Shown here: positions 25,681-34,767 of the stretch, piece by piece | Position numbering within the stretch: the stretch's first letter is position 1 | Layout of the letters: each line of letters opens with the position of its first letter | Origin: Bacillus sp. FJAT-25509 | GTDB lineage: Bacteria > Bacillota > Bacilli > Bacillales > Bacillaceae_G | Direction: 5' to 3' | Assembly: GCF_001420605.1 (NCBI RefSeq) | Contig: NZ_LJIZ01000013.1 | Span: forward strand, 1 to 64,000 | DNA: 64,000 nt | Made by a program: the position numbers and the translations under genes | The notes under the pieces: model-generated | Seen by the model: the letters and a program-made list of their open reading frames with translations, nothing else | Told to the model about the DNA's origin: nothing | The model's database searches: none

Positions 25681-27247
25681 CGATAGAAATACCATATGCG
25701 TGAGCAATTTGCCCATTTGTATTAGAGGATTTTGCAATAATAACTGTTGCTCCAACATTTATTTGATCGAATAACCATTCGATCTCACTGTTATGCATTC
25801 GGATACAACCGTGACTAACTGATTTTCCGATTGAGCTCTCATTAGCATTTCCGTGTATTCCGTATGCGCTACCGACACTTAAGCCCATCCATCTTTTACC
25901 TAGTGGATTATTTGGAGCTCCTCCAGGAATATTTTCTTTATACCAAGGTCTATTTTTAATTTTATTTACGATTTTAAACTTTCCAGTAGGTGTAGGACTC
26001 GAAGCTTTTCCTGTTGCTACACTAAATGTTTTAACTAGTTTTCCCTTGTTATAATATGAAAGTTTATTTGTATTTGTATTAATAATAATTAGCTGTCCAT
26101 TCGAAAGGGGTTTGGAGCTCTTTGCCTCAGTAAATGAAGGCTTACTTTGATTTCCAGCAGCGTCAATTGATTGTACTTTTATAGGCGTAAATACTTTTAA
26201 TTTACTGACCTTAAAAGTATAACTACCATTGTTTAATGCAGCCGTTTTAGCAGTATATTTACCGTTTAAATACAGTTTAACGGAAGCATTTGGTTCTGTT
26301 TTTCCACTAATGACAGTAGCATTTTCTTTAACTGTTTGGATTGTAGGTGCTGCAGGTGCAGTACGATCTAATACACGAATTGAAACAGGTTTACTTTGAT
26401 TTTTACTCTTATCAACTGCAACAACTTGAAGAACTGTGTTTGCCTTTTGCTTCGCAATTTTAATAGTAAACTTACCTGCCGTGTTAACTTTACCTTTTGC
26501 TAATACTTTCTTGTTTAAGTAAATGAGAACATCAGCATTCGGCTCCGACTTACCTGATATACTTTGAGATTGATCTGAAATTGAAGGTATTGAAGTGATA
26601 GAAGGTGCGATTACATCTGAAACATATGATGTAGCAATTTTACTTTTTAATCCAATTGAAACACCAACTGCATTTATTTTAGTAAATTCTTTTAGAGGTT
26701 TAGTATTGAATAGAAAATTACCTTTTGCATCTGTTTGTACAGTGCTTACCAGCTTATTGTTGATGAGAATTTGGACACTGCTTTTTTCTAAAAATGCTCC
26801 TGATACTGAAGTAGATTTATTAGTAATTGGATTGATTTTTGGGGTTGGTAAATCTTTAATTATAAATTTAACATTCTGGTCTGAAACAGGTAGAGTTTGA
26901 TCACCTAGCGTAATTGAACTAAGTTGATAAGTACCTTTTATAAAAGAAGCTGCAACTCCTATTTTTCCAGAATAGTAAAGATCTGATGACGATGGATTTT
27001 TTAGTAAAACTTCTGTCAAATTAGTTCCATTTTTAAATGTTAAAGATACATTGTCGAAATGTTCTTTAGTTGTTAAACCAACTTCAATCGATTGTCCAAA
27101 AGTGGCTTCAGTAGTGTTTAAATTTAGATTATCTATATATTTCGATAACTCACCATCACTAAAACCTTGAGAAAAAGAAGTTGCATTAGCAGTGGGTAAA
27201 AGGAATAAAAATACCCCCAAAAGTACAGATACAATCTTATTTATCAT
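25676..27247 (-). CDS. Secreted L,D-transpeptidase with Ig-like repeats (YkuD family)
   Basis: A 523-residue exported protein. An N-terminal signal peptide (about 1-22, ending near ANA) is followed by an unassigned domain and by three or more Ig-like repeats of about 80 residues (about 130-370), each with a form of SGKTEPNASVKLYLNGK. The YkuD domain (about 385-505) has the catalytic IHGNANESSIG and SHGCIRMHN, with the active Cys in HGCIRM. Such enzymes make 3-3 cross-links in peptidoglycan or attach proteins to it. The Ig-like repeats probably hold the enzyme in the wall. It is a single gene with a leader of more than 300 bp shared with divergent topB. Confidence 0.92.
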   Translation of the reverse strand: MINKIVSVLLGVFLFLLPTANATSFSQGFSDGELSKYIDNLNLNTTEATFGQSIEVGLTTKEHFDNVSLTFKNGTNLTEVLLKNPSSSDLYYSGKIGVAASFIKGTYQLSSITLGDQTLPVSDQNVKFIIKDLPTPKINPITNKSTSVSGAFLEKSSVQILINNKLVSTVQTDAKGNFLFNTKPLKEFTKINAVGVSIGLKSKIATSYVSDVIAPSITSIPSISDQSQSISGKSEPNADVLIYLNKKVLAKGKVNTAGKFTIKIAKQKANTVLQVVAVDKSKNQSKPVSIRVLDRTAPAAPTIQTVKENATVISGKTEPNASVKLYLNGKYTAKTAALNNGSYTFKVSKLKVFTPIKVQSIDAAGNQSKPSFTEAKSSKPLSNGQLIIINTNTNKLSYYNKGKLVKTFSVATGKASSPTPTGKFKIVNKIKNRPWYKENIPGGAPNNPLGKRWMGLSVGSAYGIHGNANESSIGKSVSHGCIRMHNSEIEWLFDQINVGATVIIAKSSNTNGQIAHAYGISIA

Positions 27248-27594
27248 TGTCTCTCTCCTTATATATGGAATTTAATTACTAAATTTGCCATATATAGAGT
27301 GAATTCCTTTGTTTTTCTAATAAAATAAAACGTCAATTTTCAGCAAAAAAAAGAACATTTGTTGAAAAAACAGGAAGAGAGGAAAATATAGTAAAATTAG
27401 GTAGAATAAAAGAAAAAACGGATATTTTTGTAGAATAAATGTATTTTTTAAATCTTATATTGTCATAATTTACCCTCTTTCTTTAATCCTGTAATTTAGG
27501 TTTTCCCTATTGTATTCCGTTCACTTCCCTTTCCCCTGTCTTAAGTGTTAAAGTTAGTTAATAAGAAATTTGTAAATAAACTAAGGAGTATTAT
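27248..27594. other. Divergent intergenic region, L,D-transpeptidase / topB
   Basis: About 350 bp of AT-rich DNA that must hold both promoters. I saw no clear consensus promoter, operator or RNA element. AAGGAG before the ATG of topB is the only firm signal. Confidence 0.4.
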
Positions 27595-29775
27595 ATGAGT
27601 AAAACTGTAGTATTAGCGGAAAAGCCTTCAGTTGCTAGAGATATAGCTAAAGTGCTAGGGTGCAATCAAAAGGGTAATGGTTTTTTAGAAGGTAAAAAGT
27701 ATATTGTGACCTGGGCACTAGGGCATCTTGTGACTTTGGCTGATCCAGAGGGATATGATAATAAGTATAAGTCATGGAATTTAGAAGATTTACCAATGAT
27801 TCCAGATAAATTAAAGCTTGTTGTTATTAAAAAGACAGGCAAGCAATTTCAAGCTGTAAAAACTCAATTATTAAGAAAAGATGTTTCAGATATCGTGATC
27901 GCAACGGATGCAGGGCGAGAAGGTGAACTTGTTGCAAGATGGATTCTTCAATTGGCAAAGGTTAATAAACCAATTAAAAGACTGTGGATTTCTTCTGCCA
28001 CAGATCAGGCAGTAAAAAAAGGCTTTGAAAATTTACGTAGTGGTAAGGAATATGAAAATCTATATCTTTCTGCTGTAGCAAGAGCTGAGGCAGATTGGAT
28101 TGTGGGGATAAATGCAACAAGAGCACTTACTTGTAAGCATAATGCTCAACTTTCATGTGGTAGGGTTCAAACTCCCACACTTTCGATGATTTTAGAGCGT
28201 GAAAAGGAAATAAAAGAATTTAAGCAACAAACTTATTATGGGTTACAAGTATTAGCAAATAATGTAACTTTTACGTGGCAAAATCGTAAGTCGAATGACC
28301 AGAAAATTAAAACGTCCGATGAATTACAAAAAATTATTGGAACTATAAAAGGAAAACAACTAAAGGTTAATGAAGTTTCAACAGCCGAAAAAAAATCTTT
28401 TGCTCCACAGCTTTACGATTTAACTGAGCTTCAAAGAGAAGCGAATAAAAGATTTAACTTTTCACCTAAAGAAACCTTATCCATCATGCAAAAGTTATAT
28501 GAACACCATAAAGTTGTCACATATCCACGAACTGATTCAAGATATTTATCATCGGATTTAGTTGATACATTAAAGGAACGTTTATCAGCATGTAACATAA
28601 AACCTTATGGAAAAATCATTATGAAGTTAACGAATCAACCGATTAAAGTTAATAAGTCATTTGTAGATGATAACAAGGTTTCAGATCACCATGCGATTAT
28701 ACCAACAGAGCAGGCGCCTATATTGAGTGAACTTTCTTCAAAAGAATTTAAAATATATGAACTAATCGTAAGAAGATTTTTAGCAGTCTTACTACCTCCG
28801 TACGTATATGAACAGGAAAAGGTTATTGCAGAAGTTGATAACGAAGTATTTGTTGCCAAAGGTAAAAGGGTTATATCACTGGGATGGAAAGAAGTCTTTA
28901 AAGACGAAGACGATCTTGACAGTACAGAAGATCAACGATTACCAATTATTAATGAAAATGAGCGTCTTGAAGTCGCTAAAGTAATTGAAACAAAAGGGTA
29001 TACGAAACCACCAGCATACTTCAATGAAGCCACACTTTTAAGTGCAATGGAAAATCCAGTTCATTTTATGTCTGGTAATAGTAATGATTTAAAAAAGACG
29101 ATTGGCGAAACAGGCGGATTGGGAACAGTTGCAACAAGAGCGGATATTATTGAAAAACTTTACAGTAGCTTTTTAATTGAAAAAAAGGGAAAAGATATTT
29201 TCATCACAAATAAAGGCAAACAATTATTAAATCTTGTTCCAGAAGCATTGAAGTCACCAGCTCTAACAGCCGAGTGGGAGCAGAAGCTTCAAGCTATCTC
29301 CAAAGGTAAATTAGCTAAATCTAAATTTATGAGTGAAATGATTAGTTTTTCTTCAGATGCAGTGAAAGAAATAAAACAAACTGAACAAAAATTTAAGCAT
29401 GATAACATGACAAGTACTAAATGTCCTGACTGCGGAAAGCTTATGTTAGAAGTAAACGGTAAACGTGGAAAAATGTTAGTGTGCCAGGACAGGGAATGTG
29501 GTCATCGTAAAACAATTTCACAGTCAACTAACGCGAGATGTCCTAATTGCCACAAACGTTTAGAACTAAGAGGCGAAGGAGAAGGTCAAATTTTTGTATG
29601 TGCATGTGGGCATAGAGAAAAACTTTCTACTTTTAAAGATCGACGTTCGAAAGAAAAAAATAGTAAAGTATCAAAACGAGACGTTCAAAAATATTTAAAG
29701 CAACAGGATAAACAAGATGATGAACCATTTAACAACCCATTTGCAGAAGCCTTAGCAAAGCTGAAAAAACAATAA
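27595..29775 (+). CDS. topB: DNA topoisomerase III
   Basis: A 726-residue type IA topoisomerase that decatenates DNA through single-strand passage. The N-terminal Toprim domain has AEKPSVARDIAKVLG and IATDAGREGELVARW. The catalytic Tyr is in VTYPRTDSRYLS (about 305). GGLGTVATRADIIEKLYSSF follows in the central domain. The C-terminal part carries two zinc-ribbon-like units (CPDCGKLM with CQDRECGHRK, and CPNCHKRL with CACGHREK). The length equals that of B. subtilis TopB. It is monocistronic; a terminator starts 21 bp after the stop. Confidence 0.95.
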   Translation: MSKTVVLAEKPSVARDIAKVLGCNQKGNGFLEGKKYIVTWALGHLVTLADPEGYDNKYKSWNLEDLPMIPDKLKLVVIKKTGKQFQAVKTQLLRKDVSDIVIATDAGREGELVARWILQLAKVNKPIKRLWISSATDQAVKKGFENLRSGKEYENLYLSAVARAEADWIVGINATRALTCKHNAQLSCGRVQTPTLSMILEREKEIKEFKQQTYYGLQVLANNVTFTWQNRKSNDQKIKTSDELQKIIGTIKGKQLKVNEVSTAEKKSFAPQLYDLTELQREANKRFNFSPKETLSIMQKLYEHHKVVTYPRTDSRYLSSDLVDTLKERLSACNIKPYGKIIMKLTNQPIKVNKSFVDDNKVSDHHAIIPTEQAPILSELSSKEFKIYELIVRRFLAVLLPPYVYEQEKVIAEVDNEVFVAKGKRVISLGWKEVFKDEDDLDSTEDQRLPIINENERLEVAKVIETKGYTKPPAYFNEATLLSAMENPVHFMSGNSNDLKKTIGETGGLGTVATRADIIEKLYSSFLIEKKGKDIFITNKGKQLLNLVPEALKSPALTAEWEQKLQAISKGKLAKSKFMSEMISFSSDAVKEIKQTEQKFKHDNMTSTKCPDCGKLMLEVNGKRGKMLVCQDRECGHRKTISQSTNARCPNCHKRLELRGEGEGQIFVCACGHREKLSTFKDRRSKEKNSKVSKRDVQKYLKQQDKQDDEPFNNPFAEALAKLKKQ

Positions 29776-29795
29776 AGGCAGGGACACTGCACTAG

Positions 29796-29832
29796 AACCA
29801 GTCATGTGAGTTTACTCTATGACTGGTTTTTT
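29796..29832 (+). terminator. Terminator of topB
   Basis: AACCAGTCAT and ATGACTGGTT pair around 13 bases and are followed by seven T. The stem overlaps the last codons of convergent sirC. Confidence 0.85.
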
Positions 29833-30309
29833 TCGTTCAATTGCATATTCATTTACGACTTCACTATAATGATCGTCAAAATAAGTGTCTAGTTCCTTTT
29901 TTATCTTTTTTGATAGGACTGGACTTTTACCAGAAGTTGAGACTGATACAATAAGGTCTCCTCTACGAACCACAGCCGGTGTATGGAAATCACTGTTATT
30001 TTGATCACTTACATCATTAAACCATTGGAAATCTGATGTGCAATCTTTGACGAATTTATTTAGATTTTTATCATCTGTAGCTGCAATAACAATATGTGCT
30101 TCAGTTAGGTCAGCTTTTTCAAAATACTTATTTATCCATTTTATTGTAGGTAACTGTTTAAATTCATCACATAGTTTTGGGCTTATAATCGTAATTGAAG
30201 CACCACTTTTTATAAACGCTTTTGCTTTTCGAAAAGCGATTTTTCCTCCTCCGATGATCACTATCTTTTTGTTTTGAAGTGAGAAAACTAATGGAACCAT
30301 TTCAGTCAT
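29812..30309 (-). CDS. sirC: Precorrin-2 dehydrogenase, SirC/YlnF type
   Basis: A 165-residue NAD-dependent enzyme oxidising precorrin-2 to sirohydrochlorin in sirohaem synthesis. The Rossmann motif is VIIGGGKIAFRKAKAF; IVIAATDDKNLNKF and DFHTPAVVRRGDLIVSVSTSGKSP are family hallmarks. The short C-terminus lacks the ferrochelatase or dimerisation extension of CysG/Met8, as in B. subtilis YlnF. Partner genes such as sirA and sirB (cobA, cbiX) are not next to it. The start follows AGGAGCGAT, at ATG 30309. Confidence 0.88.
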   Translation of the reverse strand: MTEMVPLVFSLQNKKIVIIGGGKIAFRKAKAFIKSGASITIISPKLCDEFKQLPTIKWINKYFEKADLTEAHIVIAATDDKNLNKFVKDCTSDFQWFNDVSDQNNSDFHTPAVVRRGDLIVSVSTSGKSPVLSKKIKKELDTYFDDHYSEVVNEYAIERKKPVIE

Positions 30310-30590
30310 CTAATCGCTCCTATCTATTAATTGGATGGACAAATAGTAATGCATCATTATTTTATCATATGTATTGCCAATTTTTAGAACTAGCTACTAG
30401 CTAATAAATGATTCATGTGAGGATTTTTCATGTCATTTATTGTAGATATGCTACAGTTTGGTTAATAATTCAATAAAAGTTCATCTTTTCTTTAGCATAA
30501 AAGTATTTTTTCTGTTAGGATAATTAGTATTATTTTCTATGAAAAGATAATGATAAGACTGGAATCTAATTTAAAGAAAAGGTGAGTATT
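30310..30590. other. Intergenic region upstream of the EIIA gene
   Basis: Holds an inverted repeat, AATAAATGA (30403-30411) with TCATTTATT (30433-30441), and no gene. The promoter of the EIIA gene is expected near its end, but no canonical pair of boxes is clear. Confidence 0.35.
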
Positions 30591-31133
30591 ATGTTTAACA
30601 AATTAAAAAAAATGTTCGGTTTAGAGGAAAATGAACAGCAACAAGGATCTGCTCCTGTATCTACGGAAGCAGTTAAGGAAGTTGTCATTAAAGCGCCATT
30701 AACTGGTGAGATACATCCACTATCTGAAGTACCAGATCCTGTATTTGCAGAAAAAATGATGGGTGATGGATTTGCTATTACACCTACGGAAGGCGTTGTC
30801 GTAGCTCCTTTTGATGGAGAAATCGTACAAGTATTCCACACTAAACACGCTATTGGAATTCGTTCAAAAGAGGGTGTTGAAATTTTAATTCACGTTGGCC
30901 TAGAAACAGTAAAACTAAATGGTGAAGGTTTCGATGCTCATATTACAGAAGGACAAAGTGTTAATGCTGGAGACCATTTATTAACATTCAATATTGACTA
31001 CATAAAAGAAAATGCCAAAAGCACAATTACTCCAGTTATTTTTACAAATGGAGATGCGCTAGAAAATATTAAAGTTACAGCAACTGGCTCAATCCAAAGA
31101 GGTTCAGATGCAGCTGTAGCTACATTAAAATAA
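30591..31133 (+). CDS. Glucose-type PTS EIIA protein
   Basis: A soluble 180-residue EIIA(Glc)-family protein. The phosphorylated His is about residue 101 in ILIHVGLETVKLNG; the second active-site His is about 86 in TKHAIGI. GDGFAITPTEGVVVAPFDGE is the typical lead. The first 30 residues form a charged linker. It resembles B. subtilis YpqE, and could supply phosphate to EIIBC proteins that lack EIIA, such as TreP in this window; that link is inference. ATG 30591 follows AAAGGTGAG; an in-frame upstream start is not supported. It is a single gene with a terminator right after it. Confidence 0.92.
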   Translation: MFNKLKKMFGLEENEQQQGSAPVSTEAVKEVVIKAPLTGEIHPLSEVPDPVFAEKMMGDGFAITPTEGVVVAPFDGEIVQVFHTKHAIGIRSKEGVEILIHVGLETVKLNGEGFDAHITEGQSVNAGDHLLTFNIDYIKENAKSTITPVIFTNGDALENIKVTATGSIQRGSDAAVATLK

Positions 31134-31162
31134 AAAAAATAGCCCTAGGGCTATTTTTTTTA
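31131..31162. terminator. Bidirectional terminator, EIIA / acyltransferase
   Basis: AATAGCCCTAGGGCTATT, flanked by A-runs and T-runs, lies between convergent genes. Confidence 0.88.
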
Positions 31163-32209
31163 TGCAGTTCTTACTTTTAAGTGTTGTTTTCGTTTTACAT
31201 TTAAACCAATGAACAACGGTTTTATAGTAGGTTGTGTTTCAATAATAAATTTCTTCGCAACCATAGGTACGACTAAGCCAATCATTGTGTACAATAGCGG
31301 TCCATAATCGAAAAACTGTGAAAAAACAGCATTTGCAAAAATGTGGATGTACATAATCGTTAATGATTCTTTACCAAATATTGTGCAAGGCTGAATAAAT
31401 TGTAGTTTTGCAAGCTTTTGACATAAATAAAGTAAGGCAATCGTCATTGTTATTGGAATTAATGCATCTAAAAATAGGTGGTTATATCTTAAATATTTAA
31501 GACTTAAATGGTAGTCTAATTTATTCAATTCATATAGGGTCATATAACCGATGCTTAGCGTAATACAGGATATTCCAATGAAGTTAGAAATGGACGCTAA
31601 CAATTTTTTTGTAAAGAATCCTAACCCTAAAAAGAAAATAGCCAGTAGAGCAACATCCATATTCCAAGGAATCGTAATTTGATTAAAGGTATTTTTACCA
31701 ACTTGTGGAATTAATTTAATTGTTTCAAAATGTGCAAGCAAATAGCATGCAATAACGATGAATAGACGGGTACTATTCTTTTTAAAGTATAAGCAGATTA
31801 ACGCAAATAATATTTGAGTAATAAATAAACATGTCACATACCAAAATACGCCATGGACTCCAGTAATAAATCTACCACCAATTAACAAAGAAAGGACTTC
31901 TTTTGATAAATTTAATTGGTTAATGGTTCCGTTTAGTACCTCTATGGCGATGTTATATAAACTAAATAAAACTAAATACGTACAGTAAGGTACAAGCAAT
32001 CTAAATGTTAGTTTTTTTATAAAAAATTTAAGTTCATTAATCGAATTGACCGGTTTAAATAAATAGCCACTAATTATAAAAAACAGGGGCATATGGAACC
32101 AGTAAATAAATGTAATAGAATTCGGACCTTCTGTAGAATGACCATAAACAACCAAAAAGATGCCGATCATTTTGGCAACATCCAACCATTTTTCACGTTC
32201 TATTTTCAT
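31160..32209 (-). CDS. Acyltransferase 3 family membrane protein
   Basis: A 349-residue protein with about ten membrane segments. Near the N-terminus IGIFLVVYGHS provides the conserved His of the acyltransferase 3 family, and IYWFHMPLFFIISGYLF is the second hallmark. Relatives O-acetylate exported sugars or wall polymers (fucose 4-O-acetylase, OatA-like without the SGNH domain). The acceptor here is unknown. It is a single gene on the minus strand, between the EIIA gene and a divergent ABC transporter. Confidence 0.88.
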   Translation of the reverse strand: MKIEREKWLDVAKMIGIFLVVYGHSTEGPNSITFIYWFHMPLFFIISGYLFKPVNSINELKFFIKKLTFRLLVPYCTYLVLFSLYNIAIEVLNGTINQLNLSKEVLSLLIGGRFITGVHGVFWYVTCLFITQILFALICLYFKKNSTRLFIVIACYLLAHFETIKLIPQVGKNTFNQITIPWNMDVALLAIFFLGLGFFTKKLLASISNFIGISCITLSIGYMTLYELNKLDYHLSLKYLRYNHLFLDALIPITMTIALLYLCQKLAKLQFIQPCTIFGKESLTIMYIHIFANAVFSQFFDYGPLLYTMIGLVVPMVAKKFIIETQPTIKPLFIGLNVKRKQHLKVRTA

Positions 32210-32570
32210 TTTATCACCTTGTTTTTATGGCTTACTTAAAGCAAAAAAACTTCAGATTAAAGCCAATTTTTTTTAATAATGTCCAACATATTGTAACGGA
32301 TGAGTATTACAAAGTGACAACATGGACATTACAATCAAGTTATAAAATGTAAATAAATATTTCATAAAAGGCTGCAAATAAGTTTGGGGGTAAAGTGTAG
32401 CGCCAGATAATACATGTTGGTAAAAAATGTAAATTTTTATTAAAAATTATTAATAATCAGTTCTTTCGACAAATAAAATATGTTTTGCATTATATACTTA
32501 GCAGGCTGAATTAAAAAAGATAGTGCACTCTTTAAATAATCATTTGATTAGTCGAGGTGAAGGAAAAACT
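32210..32570. promoter_or_regulatory. Divergent region between acyltransferase and ABC exporter genes
   Basis: No gene. AATGTCCA (about 32278-32285) and TGGACATT (about 32323-32330) form an inverted repeat spaced 37 bp, which could be a paired operator or loop. TATACT at about 32495 may be a -10 for the ABC operon; no good -35 is seen. Confidence 0.35.
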
Positions 32571-33491
32571 ATGGGCTCAATTATTAAAGTTGAAAATCTT
32601 AAAAAGAGATATGGAGATTTTTACGCTGTAAATGGAATTAGTTTTGAAGTTGAAAAGGGTGAAGTTTTTGGATTACTTGGTCCAAATGGAGCTGGTAAAT
32701 CTACGACAATGGAAATGCTTGTAGGATTAAGAAAACCAGATGAAGGTACGGCTACTATTGCAGGCCATGTGATCGGTAAAGACTCATATAAAATCAAACA
32801 AGAGATTGGAATACAACTCCAATCAACATCCTTATTTGAACTGTTAAAAGTAAAGGAAATCATTGAAATGTATGCAAGTTTTTATCCAAGTCATATCCCG
32901 ATTCAACCGTTGATTGATGAAATGCTTTTATCTGAAAAGCAAAATAGTCTAGTAAAAGGATTATCAGGTGGACAAAAGCAGCGATTAGCAATTGCATTAG
33001 CATTAATTCATGATCCTCAAATCATATTTTTAGATGAGCCAACTACAGGACTTGATCCACAAGCTCGTAGAACATTGTGGGATATCATTTTAAAACTAAA
33101 AGAACGCGGTAAAACAGTCGTTTTATCAACTCACTATATGGATGAGGCACATGTACTAGCTGATCGCATTGGTATCATGGATAAAGGCAAATTAATTGCG
33201 CTAGATACACCAAACAATCTGGTTAGTTCAATTTCTGCAGAGAGTGCGGTTGAATTTAAGACAAAACTACCAGAGCAAGAAGAAAAGTTTGCACATTTAG
33301 ACAGTGTAATGAATGTCGTGATCAATCATGATTTTGTTACATTGTATACTCGAAACTTACAAGCTTCATTAATGGCTTTACTTGAGTATACAAAAGATCA
33401 AGATATGACGATTTCGGATTTATCGACTAGAACTGCCACTCTTGAGGACGTATTTTTACATATGACTGGAAGGGGGTTACGTGAAGAATGA
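32571..33491 (+). CDS. ABC-2 exporter ATP-binding protein
   Basis: A 306-residue ATPase. Walker A is GPNGAGKST, the signature LSGGQKQRLAIALAL and Walker B IIFLDEPTTGLD, with STHYMDEA as the switch region. The C-terminal 80 residues form the extra domain typical of drug/antibiotic exporters of the DrrA/CcmA group. It must pair with the ABC-2 permease, whose ATG overlaps its stop. ATG 32571 follows AGGTGAAGG; an earlier in-frame codon at 32523 has no such site. The substrate is unknown. Confidence 0.92.
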   Translation: MGSIIKVENLKKRYGDFYAVNGISFEVEKGEVFGLLGPNGAGKSTTMEMLVGLRKPDEGTATIAGHVIGKDSYKIKQEIGIQLQSTSLFELLKVKEIIEMYASFYPSHIPIQPLIDEMLLSEKQNSLVKGLSGGQKQRLAIALALIHDPQIIFLDEPTTGLDPQARRTLWDIILKLKERGKTVVLSTHYMDEAHVLADRIGIMDKGKLIALDTPNNLVSSISAESAVEFKTKLPEQEEKFAHLDSVMNVVINHDFVTLYTRNLQASLMALLEYTKDQDMTISDLSTRTATLEDVFLHMTGRGLREE

Positions 33492-34585
33492 AGGCTTATT
33501 ATCAATTGACTTTAGCCCAACTCCGGATTTATGTACGTAATCGTCAAGCACTAATCTGGACATTATTATTTCCGTTTTTCTTTATGATTATTTTTGGATT
33601 AATGTTTAATGATGGGAATACAACTAGTTATTCCGTAAACTTAATTGATTATGACAACACTCAAGTAAGTAAACAAATTACAACTGTTTTAGATAAACAA
33701 AAATCGCTTAAAATTCATCAAAAAACAAATGAATTAAAGTCTAGGAAATTATTATCTGATGGTAAAACCGATTTTGTAATCGTCATTAACAAAGGATTTC
33801 AAGATCAAGTGACATCTAAACAAAAATCCGCTCCTGCACAAATAAAAGTACTTTATAATGAAAGTAATGCAGCCCAGCTTCAAGGTGGAATTGCAACAAT
33901 TACAGCATATGTTGATGCCGCTAGTAAACAAATGGCAGGGTATACACCTAAAATCGTAACAGACTTTAAAGGGGTAGCTGGCATTACTCTTTCATATTTA
34001 GACTTTTTAGTACCTGGAATTATTGCAATGCAAATCATGAATAACAATATGAATGGTGTCGCAGGCCAAATTGCGTCTTGGAGAGAACGAGGAGTTCTAA
34101 GACGAATGCAAGGCACTACATTAAGAGCCTCAACGTTTATTGCCGCGCAAATTACAGCAAGGCTAATATTGAATAGCTTACAAGCAATCTTAACCATTCT
34201 AATTGGCTATTTTGGATTTGACGTAAGTATTCGAGGATCATTTCTATTAGTAGTGTTATTTGTTGTATTAGGTACATTAACATTTATGAGCATTGGATTT
34301 ATTATAGCAAGTTTAGCGAAAAGTCCAGAAAGTGCTGGACCAATTGCAGGTTTCATCTCGTTCCCACTAATGTTTTTAGGTGGAGTATTTTTCCCTGTAA
34401 ATAATATGCCCGAATATTTACAGCCGATTATAAAGACAATTCCAATCACACACTTATCAACTGCGATGCGCGATATTATGAATGTCGGAGCATCATTTGG
34501 AGATTTACTTCCAGATTTCGGCTGGTTATGTGTCTGGATGGTCGTAAGCTTCTTCATTGCTGCACGTACTTTTAGATGGGAGTAA
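33488..34585 (+). CDS. ABC-2 type exporter permease
   Basis: A 365-residue membrane protein with one N-terminal helix, a soluble extracytoplasmic domain (about 45-170) and five to six helices in the C-terminal half, the usual ABC2_membrane_3 layout. FLVPGIIAMQIM and GGVFFPVNNMPEYLQPI are characteristic stretches. It overlaps the ATPase gene by 4 bases (ATGA), so the two are coupled. A strong terminator follows at 34633, ahead of the YhgE-type gene. Confidence 0.92.
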   Translation: MKAYYQLTLAQLRIYVRNRQALIWTLLFPFFFMIIFGLMFNDGNTTSYSVNLIDYDNTQVSKQITTVLDKQKSLKIHQKTNELKSRKLLSDGKTDFVIVINKGFQDQVTSKQKSAPAQIKVLYNESNAAQLQGGIATITAYVDAASKQMAGYTPKIVTDFKGVAGITLSYLDFLVPGIIAMQIMNNNMNGVAGQIASWRERGVLRRMQGTTLRASTFIAAQITARLILNSLQAILTILIGYFGFDVSIRGSFLLVVLFVVLGTLTFMSIGFIIASLAKSPESAGPIAGFISFPLMFLGGVFFPVNNMPEYLQPIIKTIPITHLSTAMRDIMNVGASFGDLLPDFGWLCVWMVVSFFIAARTFRWE

Positions 34586-34632
34586 GAGCGAAAAATTAGA
34601 TAATGAATAATGTAGATAAAACAAAGTAATTC

Positions 34633-34670
34633 AAAGACTTTCGCTAATTTTAGTGAAAGTCTTTTTTTTT
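34633..34670 (+). terminator. Terminator of the ABC-2 exporter operon
   Basis: AAAGACTTTC and GAAAGTCTTT pair around 12 bases and are followed by a long T-run. Confidence 0.88.
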
Positions 34671-34767
34671 ACCTTTTCTTTATCAAGATTCATCCATACT
34701 ACTTTAAGAATAGTTATGCATTATTTATTGCATACTACTTAAAAAATTAAGATTAGGTGAGTTACAG